Positions 1 to 9,774 of a stretch of DNA of 64,000 bases are shown in pieces. The stretch is from Polymorphobacter megasporae (lineage in GTDB: Bacteria; Pseudomonadota; Alphaproteobacteria; Sphingomonadales; Sphingomonadaceae): NCBI RefSeq assembly GCF_018982885.2, contig NZ_CP081849.1, positions 372,001 to 436,000 on the forward strand. Direction: 5' to 3'. Numbering within the stretch: the first letter of the stretch is position 1; each line of letters starts with the position of its first letter. A program made the translations under genes and the position numbers. The notes below the pieces were generated by a model, which worked only from the letters and a program-made list of their open reading frames with translations, was not told the origin of the DNA and did not search any database.

Positions 1-380
1 CGCTTCGACGACTTCGTCAGGGACGCAGCCGACTGGGCGGCATTCCTCGGGAGCCGACCTGGTGTCACTTGTGTTGTTATATTCGGGCATTCGGAAGGAG
101 CACTGATTGGTGCCGCCATCGCATCTCATGTGCCGGTATGCGGGCCTGTCGAAGCATCGGGCGTCGGTCGCCCGATGGATGCGGTTGTCGAGGCACAAGT
201 CGCTGCTGCCGGAGCACCGAGTGAGGTCCAAGATCAGGTGCAAGCGATTTATGAGGCTCTAAAGCAAGGCAGAACAGTCGATTCTCCGCCAAAGTTGAGG
301 GGCCTGTTTCGTCCTCCGGTACAGCCCTACCTGATTTCTGCGTTGAGGGTACGATCCCGTAGCGACAATCGAGCTAGGGC
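1..380 (+). pseudogene. alpha/beta hydrolase fragment, 5' cut by window edge, 3' broken
   Basis: Reading frame 1 is open from the window edge and encodes the middle of an alpha/beta-fold hydrolase. The nucleophile elbow GHSEGA is visible at about 94-111, and the PPVQPYLIS segment at about 316-342 is typical of the lid/core junction in this family. After that the expected YDPVA segment continues only in another frame (about 341-380), so there is a frameshift near 340. The sequence then runs straight into an S10-peptidase remnant, and the part carrying the catalytic Asp and His is missing. Identity as a hydrolase fragment is fairly sure; the substrate cannot be told. It is not functional as it stands. 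Confidence 0.7.
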
Positions 381-1237
381 AGCTACACAGACGTTGCGCT
401 TAACGGCATTATACTCATCTCGACCATTCTCGACTTCAGCGAGGCCGCGGATGCACCAGGCAACGAGCTGGGCTATGTGACCAATCTGCCCTCGATGGCC
501 GCGACGGCATGGTATCATGATAAGGTGGCGAATAAGCCCGCTACGGTCGAGGAGTTCGTTACGCAAGCAAAGGCGTTTGCCTTCGGACCGTACGCGACGG
601 CCTTGTTGAAGGGCAGCCTCATCCCTGCCGGCGAACGGGCGTCGATTGCTTCCCAGCTATCGCGGTTTACGGGCATCTCCGAGGGCTTTCTCGAACGGGC
701 TGACCTTCGGTTGACACCAAACCGTTTCTTCAAGGAGCTGCTCCGTGATCGCGGCTTGAGCATTGGCCGTTTGGACACCAGATACACCGGGAAAGACTAC
801 GACAACGCAGGTGAGTCGCCTGACAACGATCCTAGTTTCTATGGTATTGATGGCGCTTACACTGCGGCGATGAATGAATGGACCAGGGAAGGATTGAAAT
901 ATTCGCCAAGTGTGGTCTAATCCTCAATCGGGGGCGTGAAGGATTGGGACTGGAAGCTCGAAGGTGAGCCACGAGGTGGTGAGGGTTACCTCAATGTAGC
1001 GCCTTACATTGGTCGCGCTTTGAGGGGAATAGTGGTCTTCGGGTCTTCGTCGGGCAGGGATATTATGATTTTGCAACCCCTTTCGCCGGCGCTGAGTATT
1101 CACTGAGCCGCACGGGGATGCCCACTGATGGACGCATATCGTGGCATTATTATCATGCCGGGCATATGATGTATGTCAGAGACGAGGATCTTCGGAAACT
1201 TTCATCTGACATCAGGGCGTTCATCCACGCAGGATGA
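372..1237 (+). pseudogene. decayed S10 serine carboxypeptidase-like gene
   Basis: This encodes the C-terminal two thirds of a peptidase S10 (serine carboxypeptidase-like) protein. From about 378 the frame reads into VALNGIILISTILDF and then MAATAWYHDKVA, both characteristic of the bacterial branch of the family. An in-frame TAA at 918-920 interrupts it, and coding continues in the same frame through KDWDW and YLNVAPYIG to about 1020. There a frameshift moves it to the frame carrying the catalytic Asp (GYYDFATP) and His (HAGHMMYV, about 1165-1190). The N-terminal part with the GESYG nucleophile Ser is absent, replaced by the upstream hydrolase fragment. It has at least three independent lesions and is clearly dead. 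Confidence 0.75.
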
Positions 1238-1305
1238 TCCCTATCTAGAGGATTGACCCCCTGTTTTGGTGTTTCGCTGTCCACCGCCAGCCGGAAGGAA
1301 GCTCA

Positions 1306-1470
1306 ATGGGCCAGATGCTTTACGGAAGCGGCGTAACGGCTGAGGAAGTCCGTTGGACGAAACAGCAGGCTCGAACGTGCTCGAGGGTGTTGGCAATGCG
1401 CAACGACGTTAGGGTTGTTGGCCATAGGGGTCACTCGGATCTCAAGACACATATAGGCAGATCCGTTTGA
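1306..1470 (+). pseudogene. IS481-like transposase N-terminal remnant
   Basis: A 54-codon frame opens with MGQMLYGSGVTAEEVRW. This resembles the conserved start of IS481-family transposases (M-G-Q-x-L-x-G-S...T-x-x-x-V-R), just ahead of their helix-turn-helix. The similarity fades after about 35 residues and the rve catalytic core is absent. It lies directly after the decayed peptidase, consistent with an eroded insertion. The call rests on a short match. Confidence 0.45.
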
Positions 1471-1691
1471 ACCTTACGATAGATACCTCAACGGGATACG
1501 CCCGCATTTTCTCGGGATTTGGCATGCGTCTGGCACTGCGAGCCCTGTCCGTTCAATGGACCTCTTCGACGAGGACAGCGGCTTGGTAAATTACATTACC
1601 TTTAAACAACAATATGAGCAGGCGGCACGATCTGGGAATGGGGATAATCAGCGAGACGGTGGCGCGGCGAAAGACAGCCTCGTTGGCAAGC

Positions 1692-1934
1692 ATGACACGG
1701 ACCCAGTTCTGCGTCCGCGCGACGCTTGACGTCGAGGCCTTGCCGAGGATCATCAGCTTGTTCGCACAGCGCGGGCTGGTGCCCGAACAGTTCTACTGTC
1801 GCCGCAGCGGAGCGTTGCTGATCGTCGACATCGATGTCGAGGCGGTCGACCGGACGCTTTTCGACATCCTCCTTCAGAAGGTGCGGGCGCTCGTCCTGAT
1901 CGACCGCGCCAGGATCGTCGGAAGTCGCGCATGA
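1692..1934 (+). CDS. small ACT-domain protein (80 aa)
   Basis: A short protein made almost entirely of one ACT-like fold. After MTRTQFCVRATLDVE comes a pattern of alternating strands and helices: LPRIISLFAQRG, then a strand ending in ALLIVDIDVE, then LFDILLQKVRALVLIDRARI. This resembles the regulatory small subunit of acetolactate synthase (IlvH/IlvM type) and other free-standing ACT proteins that bind amino acids. The ATG at 1692 is preferred because the residues encoded further upstream (from 1614) do not look like protein. No partner enzyme gene is adjacent, so its target is unknown. An orphan amino-acid-sensing ACT protein is the safest description. Confidence 0.55.
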   Translation: MTRTQFCVRATLDVEALPRIISLFAQRGLVPEQFYCRRSGALLIVDIDVEAVDRTLFDILLQKVRALVLIDRARIVGSRA

Positions 1935-2390
1935 CAGCCCGCCGTCCTCGATTCCTTTGCAGCCCGGCCTTGTTGCACATACCCCAGTTCTCATCGCGTT
2001 GCGGCGTCCTGTCGGCCTTCTCCTATCTCGCTGAATGCATATCCGGTGAGCTCATGACGGCACCGCCGGATTGGGCCTGTGATGCCGGTTAGGTCACCAG
2101 TCGTGTCCAGCACTATCGCGATGATCACCAGGCAATCGGAGTGACGCATGATTACGTCGAATCGGAATTCAAAATCTGCGTTCGTTCAGTTGTCGGGCGC
2201 GTGCATGGCGAGGAATAGGATAGTTGCCGCCGGGTCCAGGGGCGTGCCGACTGAGGATGCACCAGCGGCTGAAAAATCACCTCGTCTATGGCGGCTCCAT
2301 TTCGGGTATCGCTATTGGCCGGTCCTCGGCTACGACGGATTCGGTCGTCGGCGATCCATCGCGGACAATGGCGGCGAGAGGGGTCTCGTG
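1935..2390. other. intergenic stretch, no supported gene
   Basis: This lies between the ACT-domain gene and the peptidase start chosen at 2391. An open frame runs upstream of the peptidase to 2148, but its residues are low-complexity and arginine-rich without domain character, and the signal peptide begins at 2391. I see no RNA gene or clear repeat here. Confidence 0.4.
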
Positions 2391-3617
2391 ATGAGCGATG
2401 AACATGTCCATTCGAGGCTTTCATGCGTCCTTCGGGTCATCTCCGGCGTGATGGCTCTCGCCGTAGCATCGCCAATTCTTGCTCAATCGGCGGCGACGGA
2501 TTCCGTGCGCGTGCTGGTGAATCGACTCGATCTCACGAGGTATAAGGCGACGATCAAGGACCTCACCCAGTTTGGCGACCGCCGCCAGGGAACGGCGCGC
2601 AACGGTGCCGCGATCAACTGGATCGAAGCCCAACTCAAGAGCTACGGCTGCACCAACACGGAGCGCGTGAAATACACCTTCGGCGAGGAGCCCGTGCACA
2701 CCGTCGCACCGGCGAGGGCGACGGTCGCCGCCGCATCGGACGAACCTGGCCTGTCGGTCGGCGGCGGTCGCTCCCGCGGCTTCACGCGCGAGACCGGTGT
2801 GAACAGCGACCCCAGTGCCCAGCCCGACGCTAGGATCAGGACGCTGGACACGCCGCCGGCAGTCCCGGGGCCGCGCGAGGAGGTTTATTGCACCAAAATC
2901 GGGACCGGCCATCCGAACGAGATGTATATCGTCAGCGCACACATGGACGGTATAGGCTTTGGCGAAGCGGCCAACGACGATGGCTCGGGGACGGCGCTGG
3001 TGATGGAGTTAGCGCGGGTGTTCAGCAGCCCCGACGTGCAGACCGACCGTTCGATCCGTTTCATCCTGTGGAACAACGAGGAAACCGGGCTGAACGGCGC
3101 CAAAGCCTATGTCGAGCAGCGGGCCACCCTGCAAGGCAGGGAATCGCCTGCCGGATCGGGCCATTACCCCGAGCCGAAATGGCTCGGAGTAATGCAGCAC
3201 GACATGATGCTGTTCGACCACGGCATGCCCCGGGCCGATGGCAGCATGAGTCCGGTGCAGCGTCCCGAGGCCGACGTGAACATCGAGTTCCAGTCTATGT
3301 CGAAGTTCGCCGCCAAGGCCCAGGAACTGGCCTGGGCCCTCGAAGCGGCGAACGAGCGTTACGCCACGGATTATCCGGCCGCGGTCGGTCGGCACATGAC
3401 CAACACCGATTCAACCCCGTTTATGGACCTGGCGCCAGCAGTCAGCCTACGCGAGAATGACCGCGGGGCCCAGGTCGGCAGCGGCTGGGACCCGCAATGG
3501 CACCAGCCGACTGACCTCTATGCTACTTACAGCGACAAGGACTTCCTGCTCGGGCTGAACGCGGCTCAGACGACCCTGTCGGCTACGGCGCGGCTGGCGG
3601 GCGCGACCCTGCGTTAG
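2391..3617 (+). CDS. secreted M28-family zinc peptidase (408 aa)
   Basis: A zinc-dependent exopeptidase of family M28, probably periplasmic or outer-membrane associated. The ATG at 2391 is chosen because it directly precedes a signal peptide (hydrophobic VISGVMALAVASPILAQ, cleavage after AQ). The metal site is complete by pattern: AHMDG, then NDDGSGTAL (bridging Asp), NNEETG (general base and ligand Glu), MQHDMM (ligand Asp) and a C-terminal WHQPTD (ligand His). A Gly/Arg-rich insertion of about 60 residues precedes the first metal motif. It stands alone, with no cotranscribed partner visible. The family releases N-terminal residues from peptides; the exact substrate is unknown. Confidence 0.85.
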   Translation: MSDEHVHSRLSCVLRVISGVMALAVASPILAQSAATDSVRVLVNRLDLTRYKATIKDLTQFGDRRQGTARNGAAINWIEAQLKSYGCTNTERVKYTFGEEPVHTVAPARATVAAASDEPGLSVGGGRSRGFTRETGVNSDPSAQPDARIRTLDTPPAVPGPREEVYCTKIGTGHPNEMYIVSAHMDGIGFGEAANDDGSGTALVMELARVFSSPDVQTDRSIRFILWNNEETGLNGAKAYVEQRATLQGRESPAGSGHYPEPKWLGVMQHDMMLFDHGMPRADGSMSPVQRPEADVNIEFQSMSKFAAKAQELAWALEAANERYATDYPAAVGRHMTNTDSTPFMDLAPAVSLRENDRGAQVGSGWDPQWHQPTDLYATYSDKDFLLGLNAAQTTLSATARLAGATLR

Positions 3618-4127
3618 CCTTGCTCAGTGACCAACGATGCTACGTTCGCCTCGGATGGCTTTCTTCCCTGAAGCGGACGCTTTCCGTAGATGGCACTCGC
3701 GTGTCGCAAGAACAATTCGACGATTTGGCTTAGGGTCGGGTGCAGCCCTCTGTTCTGCCTGTTGGTGCGTAAGCGCCGGAAGGCGGAGCGCAGCGGAACA
3801 GAAATCCTGATCAGGACCGGGGTCTGGCAGTCGTAGAATTTTTGCACGGGTGGATATGAGATTGAGGTGAGAACGACTTCTGCGTCGCATTCACAATGGA
3901 ACGACGCCGCATAAAACATGAAATAGCGGCGGCGCGACAGAAACCTCGTTGGGCCGAATCGACACAAAGCCCGTTAATCCACTGATCTTTAATGGCTCTA
4001 CAGGTCCTGGCGTTTGTTCATTTTGGGCAGCAAGGCTGATAGCCCAACGGCGTGGCTCGGCGTTCGAGATGGTTGCTTAGCTCTCGCCCAAAAGCCGAAG
4101 CCGACACGACATCACGAGAGCGACCTC
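3618..4127. other. intergenic stretch between convergent genes
   Basis: About 510 bases lie between the M28 peptidase (plus) and the amidohydrolase (minus). A 117-codon minus-strand frame (3614-3967) exists but shows no recognizable domain, has an arginine-rich composition and overlaps the peptidase end, so I do not call it a gene. No terminator with a clear T-run was seen. Confidence 0.35.
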
Positions 4128-6137
4128 TCAATGCGGTATCTGAACCGTCGGTGCCTTCGTGAACGGCGTGATTCCGAACTTCGGATAGACCTCGGTCGGA
4201 TAGTAGAAGACGCCGTCCTTGACGACCATCGAGATTGTCTTGATCGCCTTGAGGTCTTTGGTCGGATCGCCGGGAATCAGGAAGAAATCGGCGAGCTTGC
4301 CCTTGTCGATCGACCCCATCCGCTGGTCTTCGCCGACGTATTTCGCACTGTCATAGGTCGCGCGCTTGAGGATCTCGGGCGCTGTCATGCCAGCCTTTTG
4401 ATAGAGTTCGAGTTCGCGGTGATACGTGAACGAGCCGCCGGTGTCGGTGCCAAACACGATGAAGACGCCGCGGTCGTGGAGCATGCGGACGGTATCGACC
4501 AGCTTGGTAAACGCCTGACTGTAGAGCTTGTCGTCGCCCGGGGCCGAGGTGTCGATCCACGCCTTCATCGCGTCGCGCCGCGTGCCGATCGGCATATGGT
4601 CGATGTAGTCGACCGCGCCCGGCGGAACCTTGCCGTCGCGGTTCTGCAACAGGTTCTCGTGGATACCGAGCGTCGGGTCGATCGCCTTGTGGCCGTCGAC
4701 CATCAACTGCAGCGTATGCTGGACCTTGGGTTCGTTGAGGTCGAGCGCCGGTAGCCGTTTGAGCGCAGTCAGGCGGAACAGCGTGCGCGTGTCTTCCTTG
4801 GGACCGATGACCCAGCCGAGAACGAACTGATTAATGTGGGTCATCTCGTCGTAGCCGGCCGTGATCATCTGGTCGGCGTTGGCGAATGCGGGGACATGGC
4901 CCGCGACGCGCATCCCGAGCTTGTGCGCCTCGGCGACCATCGCCGGGACCCATGCCGGGTTCATGCTGTTGTAGATCTTGATCTGCCAGAAGCCCCGCGC
5001 GCCGTACCAGCGGACCGCGTCGACCGCCTGCTGCTGGCTGTCGACCAATATGCCATTGTTCGCGCTGAACGGGCTCTTCCCCTCGATGAAGCCCGAGCGG
5101 ATGATGTGTGGGCCGCCGATCTCGCCGGCGTCGATGCGCTTGATCAGCGTCGCCAGCACCGCGTTGTCGTTGCCCATGTCGCGGACCGTCGTGATGCCGG
5201 CCACGAGGTTGAGTAGCGCGATGTCCTGCCCGATATGGCCATGCATCTCGTACATACCGGCGATCAGCGTTCCGCCGGCCCCGTCGATGGTGACCTCGTC
5301 CGGCGTAGCGGGGCTGTCGATCGGTTCGATCGCTGCAATGATCTTGTCATTGACCAGCACCGACACTGGTGCGGTCAGGCTGCTGGTCTTCGGATCGAAT
5401 AGCCGGACGTTGCGGATGCGGACGGGCGCGCCGTAATCGTGGGCGACCTCCTTCTGCATCGAGGTGTAGCGTGCCGTCGTCCAGTCGGCGGCAAGGCCAC
5501 GCAGGCGCTTCTCTTCGCCTTCGTAGCCGGCGCGGACGACGATCGAGTTGGGGCTGACCGAGGCGAACAGCAGGCCTTGATCGTCGAGCAGCATTGTTTC
5601 GGGCGTCAGGTCGATCCCACTCAGCGTGTAGCGCGTCACCTTGAGCGGGCCGCCCGCGCCGGCGACGGCAACGGTCTCGCCCTTCTCGAGGCGCAGCGTC
5701 CCGCCGGGGAGCGCTGCCATCGACATTCCGGGCGCCTTCAACAGCGCCGTCGCGTAGATCTGATCGGACCACGGGCTGCCGCTTTGCGCGACGTACAGGC
5801 CTGGACCTTTGACGGCAGCGGTGCCGCTGCCGGTCGAATCGGTCCACATCGCCTTGTCGTCAACGCGGGTAAATTTCTCCTCGACCTTGCTGCCGAAGGT
5901 CGTTGCGCCGGTGATCGCCCATGTCGTCGGCAGCCCGTCGGTCCCGAGGGTCAGGGCCTCCTTCATCGTCGGCCCGCGACCGTTGTTCTTGACGTCGTAA
6001 TCGACGGTGACGTTGTCGCCCTGCCGGTCGACGATGACATGGCCGACGTTCTTGCCGCCGAAAATCGCGGTGTAGCGCACCGTCTCCCCCGATGCGGTCG
6101 TGGCGAGAAGGGCAGCGGCGATAAGGATTCTGGTCAT
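4128..6137 (-). CDS. secreted amidohydrolase-family protein (669 aa)
   Basis: A large metal-dependent hydrolase of the amidohydrolase superfamily (imidazolonepropionase-like branch) with an N-terminal extra domain. Residues 1-18 form a signal peptide ending TTASG, so it acts in the periplasm. Residues about 20-240 are a beta-rich domain of unknown role. The TIM-barrel part starts near 245; its metal ligands are visible as MHGHIG, IKIYN (bridging Lys), GHVPA, THINQ and the catalytic Asp in FGTDTGG. The C-terminal MGSIDKGKLADF segment is the usual closing motif of the composite beta-sandwich. It is monocistronic. Related enzymes act as peptidases or cyclic amidases; the substrate is not predictable here. 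Confidence 0.85.
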   Translation of the reverse strand: MTRILIAAALLATTASGETVRYTAIFGGKNVGHVIVDRQGDNVTVDYDVKNNGRGPTMKEALTLGTDGLPTTWAITGATTFGSKVEEKFTRVDDKAMWTDSTGSGTAAVKGPGLYVAQSGSPWSDQIYATALLKAPGMSMAALPGGTLRLEKGETVAVAGAGGPLKVTRYTLSGIDLTPETMLLDDQGLLFASVSPNSIVVRAGYEGEEKRLRGLAADWTTARYTSMQKEVAHDYGAPVRIRNVRLFDPKTSSLTAPVSVLVNDKIIAAIEPIDSPATPDEVTIDGAGGTLIAGMYEMHGHIGQDIALLNLVAGITTVRDMGNDNAVLATLIKRIDAGEIGGPHIIRSGFIEGKSPFSANNGILVDSQQQAVDAVRWYGARGFWQIKIYNSMNPAWVPAMVAEAHKLGMRVAGHVPAFANADQMITAGYDEMTHINQFVLGWVIGPKEDTRTLFRLTALKRLPALDLNEPKVQHTLQLMVDGHKAIDPTLGIHENLLQNRDGKVPPGAVDYIDHMPIGTRRDAMKAWIDTSAPGDDKLYSQAFTKLVDTVRMLHDRGVFIVFGTDTGGSFTYHRELELYQKAGMTAPEILKRATYDSAKYVGEDQRMGSIDKGKLADFFLIPGDPTKDLKAIKTISMVVKDGVFYYPTEVYPKFGITPFTKAPTVQIPH

Positions 6138-6568
6138 TCCGTAAGGTACGGCGGTGGCGAGGGCGCATGCAACGAAATACGCATGAAGGTGTGCTGCGGT
6201 TGATGCCGCTTACGCCGGCGGTCTGCGCCTTTGGGCGTCGTCCCGATTCCGGAGCGCTGGAGTGGCATCGTCAGCTTGTCATTGTTGGCGCAAAGTATGC
6301 GCGCATCTGGGCAGCAATATTACGTCTGCTTCCTGACCACGATCCCCCGGCATACGTCAGTGATCGTCACGACCCGGCCAGACACGATCTCATCTCGAAT
6401 TCAGCGGGATCCTTCTTCGGCGCCTATCCACATTTGTCTTTTCGCGCGCGCGACGGCGCCACGCTGATGCTGGACCGGTCACACTTATCATTTTGGATTC
6501 GAGCAATCATCATGTTGCAAGACTAAATCCAAGGACGATCTCGGTGGGTTGCGAGCCTTCACATGTAG
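6138..6568. other. intergenic stretch with a repeat remnant
   Basis: No convincing gene. At about 6395-6426 the sequence GGGATCCTTCTTCGGCGCC followed by TATCC resembles the right end of the inverted-repeat element family described at 9775, 9955 and 22137. It lies about 140 bases past the end of the YeiH-type gene. The plus-strand frames here have no domain character. Confidence 0.4.
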
Positions 6569-7660
6569 CTAAGCCAGACGCAGGAGGGCGAGTAGCGCAA
6601 AACTGATCGCGCCGAGCCCGACTAGCGATATCACTACGGCGGCCGTAACCCGGCCCCCGGCCTTCACCACGGTGCGAACATCGACACCGAGTCCGAGCGC
6701 CGCCATCGACACTACGGTCAGCAGCGTCGCTATCCGACCGATCGGCGCGATCGCTGCGGTCGGCACGAGGCCCAGCGACCGGCAGGCAACTAACGCCAGG
6801 AAGCCGATGATGAACCATGGCACGAGATGCGCGAGGCCAGGCCGCTTCCCGGGGACGTCGCCGGCAACGAATTTGCCATCTGGCTCCGCCTGGGGTGAAA
6901 GCCGGGGAGCGATCAGTGACAGGATGAGGCTGACCGGCCCGAGCATCAGCACGCGCATTAGTTTCACCAGCGTGCCGGTCTGAACCGCTATCGCCCCCAT
7001 CGGCGATGCTGCCGCAATCACCTGCGGCACAGCATAGACTGTTAGTCCGGCAAATGCGCCGTAGGCGATACCGCTCATCCCCAGAGCGACCCCAAAAAAT
7101 GGCAATCCCACGACGACCACTACACCCAGCACCGCGGTGAAGGCGATCGAGGCGGCGACGTCGTCGCTGTCTGCACCGATCACCGGCGCCACTGCGGCGA
7201 TTGCCGAATTGCCGCAAATCGAGTTTCCGCATGCAATCAGCAACGCCATGCGGGTGGGCAAGCCCAGCAAGCGGCCGATGCCGAAGCTCAGTAGGATGGC
7301 GACGGCGACCACGACGACAATGCCGACCAGCAGCGCCGGTCCGGCCGCGAGAATGGTCGCAGCACTGACCGAGGCACCAAGCAGGACGACGGCGACCTCG
7401 AGCAGATATTTGGCGCTGAAGACGATCCCGCCATCCCACCGGGCGCCAGGCATCCATACGCTGCGAACGGCGGTTCCGACCAAAATAGCGAGCACCAGTG
7501 CCTCAAGCCATGCCTTGCCGGCGACCGCGCGCTCGCCTGCTTCCAGTCCATAGGCGGCTATGGTCACGGCGGCGCAGAGCAGGATGCCCGGGATAAGTTC
7601 GCCATTGTATTGGTCGAACTCCGTATCCAGCGTCGACTGCGGATCGAGATTTGGCATCAT
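6569..7660 (-). CDS. YeiH-family putative sulfate exporter (363 aa)
   Basis: A polytopic inner-membrane protein of the UPF0324/YeiH family, annotated elsewhere as putative sulfate exporters. About ten hydrophobic segments are visible. The signature CGNSICGNSAIAA lies near the middle, and the later VYAVPQVIAAAS segment is also typical of the family. The start at 7660 is chosen because GGAAGGA sits four bases upstream; an in-frame extension to 7723 would lie beyond that ribosome-binding site. A LysR gene is divergently transcribed 102 bases away, the same arrangement as yeiE-yeiH in enterobacteria. Transport substrate is inferred only from the family name. Confidence 0.85.
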   Translation of the reverse strand: MMPNLDPQSTLDTEFDQYNGELIPGILLCAAVTIAAYGLEAGERAVAGKAWLEALVLAILVGTAVRSVWMPGARWDGGIVFSAKYLLEVAVVLLGASVSAATILAAGPALLVGIVVVVAVAILLSFGIGRLLGLPTRMALLIACGNSICGNSAIAAVAPVIGADSDDVAASIAFTAVLGVVVVVGLPFFGVALGMSGIAYGAFAGLTVYAVPQVIAAASPMGAIAVQTGTLVKLMRVLMLGPVSLILSLIAPRLSPQAEPDGKFVAGDVPGKRPGLAHLVPWFIIGFLALVACRSLGLVPTAAIAPIGRIATLLTVVSMAALGLGVDVRTVVKAGGRVTAAVVISLVGLGAISFALLALLRLA

Positions 7661-7762
7661 GGTATCCTTCCACAGCGTTTTAACCGATGGGAATCGTTCA
7701 AACCAACGCATCATTCTTATCATTTCAATCGTCTGACCTGATTGGTCGTGCTAGGCGCCGCC
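7661..7762. promoter_or_regulatory. divergent yeiH-like/lysR control region
   Basis: The 102 bases separate two divergent start codons. LysR regulators usually bind such regions at T-N11-A dyads; an AT-rich stretch with candidate dyads lies around 7705-7730. Presence of a control region is inferred from the arrangement; exact sites are not determined. Confidence 0.4.
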
Positions 7763-8674
7763 ATGACGTTCGAGCAACTTCGTATTTTTGTCGGCGTCGC
7801 CGAGCGCGAACACATGACTTTGGCTGCCCGCGCGCTTCATATTACCCAATCGGCCGCATCAGCTGCGATCGCAGCACTCGAAGAGCGGCACGGCGTAAAA
7901 CTTTTTCACCGCGTGGGCCGCGGTATTGGCCTGACCGAGGCGGGAAATGTCTTCCTGATCGAGGCACGTAGTATTCTCGCCCGGGCCACGGCTGCCGAAA
8001 CCATTCTAGATGAGTTGGGCACCCTCAAGCGGGGCACGCTTCGCGTCGTTGCCAGCCAAACGATCGCGGCATACTGGCTGCCGCCGATCCTTGCTGTCTT
8101 CCACGATCGTTATCCGTTGGTGTCGGTTGTGCTGACGATCGGCAACACTAGGCAGGCAGCGGTGCGCGTCCGCAATGACGAGGCCGATCTCGGGTTTGTC
8201 GAAGGCGAGGTCGACGATCCTACCCTCGTCGTTTGGCCGATCGGCGAGGACAGGTTGGTGTTGGTCCGATCAGTGCCGTTCGCGGAGGAGACGGTCGATG
8301 CCGACTGGCTGCGGCAGGCGCGTTGGGTTGAGCGTGAGCCGGGTTCGGGCACCCGTTCGACGCTCGATCGTCACCGACTTGCGCTCGGCGTTGATCCAGC
8401 GATGCTCGATGTGGCGCTGGTGCTGCCGTCCAATGAAAGTGTCCGAACCGCGGTCGAGGCCGGTGCCGGCGTCGCCGTGTTGTCGTCACTTGTCGTCGCA
8501 CCGGCGCTAAAGGCGGGCTTGCTGTACGCGGCACCGATCACCTTCCGACCACGACCGTTCTACGGGCTGCGTCACAAGGAGCGATACCGGACCAAGGCGA
8601 CGGATGCGCTGCTCGAATTGATCGGATCGTCCCGCCCTGGGCAAACAACTGAGATGTTTAGTCTTGGAATTTAA
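7763..8674 (+). CDS. LysR-family transcriptional regulator (303 aa)
   Basis: Starts MTFEQLRIFVGVAE and has a typical LysR N-terminal winged helix-turn-helix (residues 1-60, including AARALHITQSAASAAI). An effector-binding domain of the periplasmic-binding-protein type follows from about residue 90 (LRVVASQTIAAYWLPP). The ATG at 7763 fits the family start exactly; a GTG further upstream is less likely. It is transcribed divergently from the YeiH-type exporter and most likely controls it, as YeiE does its neighbour. The effector is unknown. Confidence 0.88.
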   Translation: MTFEQLRIFVGVAEREHMTLAARALHITQSAASAAIAALEERHGVKLFHRVGRGIGLTEAGNVFLIEARSILARATAAETILDELGTLKRGTLRVVASQTIAAYWLPPILAVFHDRYPLVSVVLTIGNTRQAAVRVRNDEADLGFVEGEVDDPTLVVWPIGEDRLVLVRSVPFAEETVDADWLRQARWVEREPGSGTRSTLDRHRLALGVDPAMLDVALVLPSNESVRTAVEAGAGVAVLSSLVVAPALKAGLLYAAPITFRPRPFYGLRHKERYRTKATDALLELIGSSRPGQTTEMFSLGI

Positions 8675-8790
8675 TGGGTCGGATCTGACGTAAGTCGATG
8701 GGCCACGCTGGGCCAGCGTTTGCAGATCGCTTCGTGTCAACTCGATCCCGCATCGATTGAAAAGGCTTGGCCATCATCAGCAGGCGGCGC

Positions 8791-9555
8791 ATGATGTGCG
8801 AGATGACGCCTTTATTTGCTCGTATTGCAGTCGGCGTCCTCGCTGTCGCCGTTGCTTGCCCGACTACCGTGAGCGCGGAGCCGACGCATCTAATGGTCCG
8901 TGCCCAGAGTGTCGACGCCAAGTTTATGGGAACGCACACCGGCGGCGTGGCGGTCACGGTCACCGACGAGCGGTCAGGGAAGGTGCTCGCGAAGGGGATG
9001 ATCAAGGGAGGAACAGGCGACACCGAACGGATCATGGAGAAAGCTCACGCACGTTGGCAGGTGATTTCTGACGCCGAAACCGCCGGTTATGACGCATCGC
9101 TTGACATTGAAGCGCCAACCCTCGTGCGAGTTGACGCGCGGGGTCCCATGGGTGCGTCTGCTGCCGCTATTACGGTCTCCTCGACCCTCTGGATGCTCCC
9201 CGGGCGCAACGTGCTCGGCGACGGGTTGGTCCTCACTTTTCCGGGTCTGATCATCACGCCTGCCACAACGCGCAATCCTGATGGTACGCTCCGCATCGAC
9301 GCCCAAGTGACGATGATGTGCGGATGCCCGATCACACCCGGTGGGATATGGGACGCCAAGGACTACACGGTTACGGGCTATGTGCTGGATCATGGTCATG
9401 TCGTAGCAACGGCAACGATGCATTATGCGGGCCAGCCGAGCCAGTTTACATTCGGTGACTTAAAGATCGCCCGCAATCGTCTGTCGGTCCGACTCGTCGC
9501 CAGTTCCAATCTCACCCCTAACGTCGGCGTCGTCGAGACGGATATCGGTAACTAG
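8791..9555 (+). CDS. exported protein of unknown function (254 aa)
   Basis: I do not recognise the family. A signal peptide is clear: MTPLFARIAVGVLAVAV followed by a cleavage site after VSA. Two starts are possible, the ATG at 8791 or the one at 8803, the latter giving a textbook signal sequence. The mature protein is beta-rich, with a TGGVAVTVTDERSGKVLAKG segment like a carboxypeptidase-regulatory or Ig-type strand pattern near residue 55. A CGCPITPGG motif with two closely spaced cysteines sits near residue 190 and could bind metal or form a disulfide. It stands alone between the LysR gene and a repeat cluster. Periplasmic location is inferred; the function is open. Confidence 0.6.
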   Translation: MMCEMTPLFARIAVGVLAVAVACPTTVSAEPTHLMVRAQSVDAKFMGTHTGGVAVTVTDERSGKVLAKGMIKGGTGDTERIMEKAHARWQVISDAETAGYDASLDIEAPTLVRVDARGPMGASAAAITVSSTLWMLPGRNVLGDGLVLTFPGLIITPATTRNPDGTLRIDAQVTMMCGCPITPGGIWDAKDYTVTGYVLDHGHVVATATMHYAGQPSQFTFGDLKIARNRLSVRLVASSNLTPNVGVVETDIGN

Positions 9556-9774
9556 AGACCTTCGCAGATGTAATCAGGCGGCGTGCGGGCCCCTTAGCGT
9601 CGCCAAATCACAAACATGCCAACCGCGGCCCCCAGCATCGCGGCCGTCTGTAGTCATCCGACCGATTGCAGCACCGGAGAGGTCCCGAATTCTCCAATCA
9701 TTTTCGGCCGGTTTGCAAGATTCGTCATCGCGATTTCATGCGGTGGAGACACATGTGGCAGGCTAAATGTGCGA

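Noticed and set aside
3614-3967. 117-codon minus-strand frame overlapping the M28 peptidase end
   Set aside because: No recognizable domain, arginine-rich composition, no clear start signal.
4836-6203. Long plus-strand frames opposite the amidohydrolase gene
   Set aside because: Antisense shadows of a well-supported gene in GC-rich DNA.
6167-6526. 119-codon plus-strand frame after the amidohydrolase
   Set aside because: No domain content and it runs through a repeat remnant.
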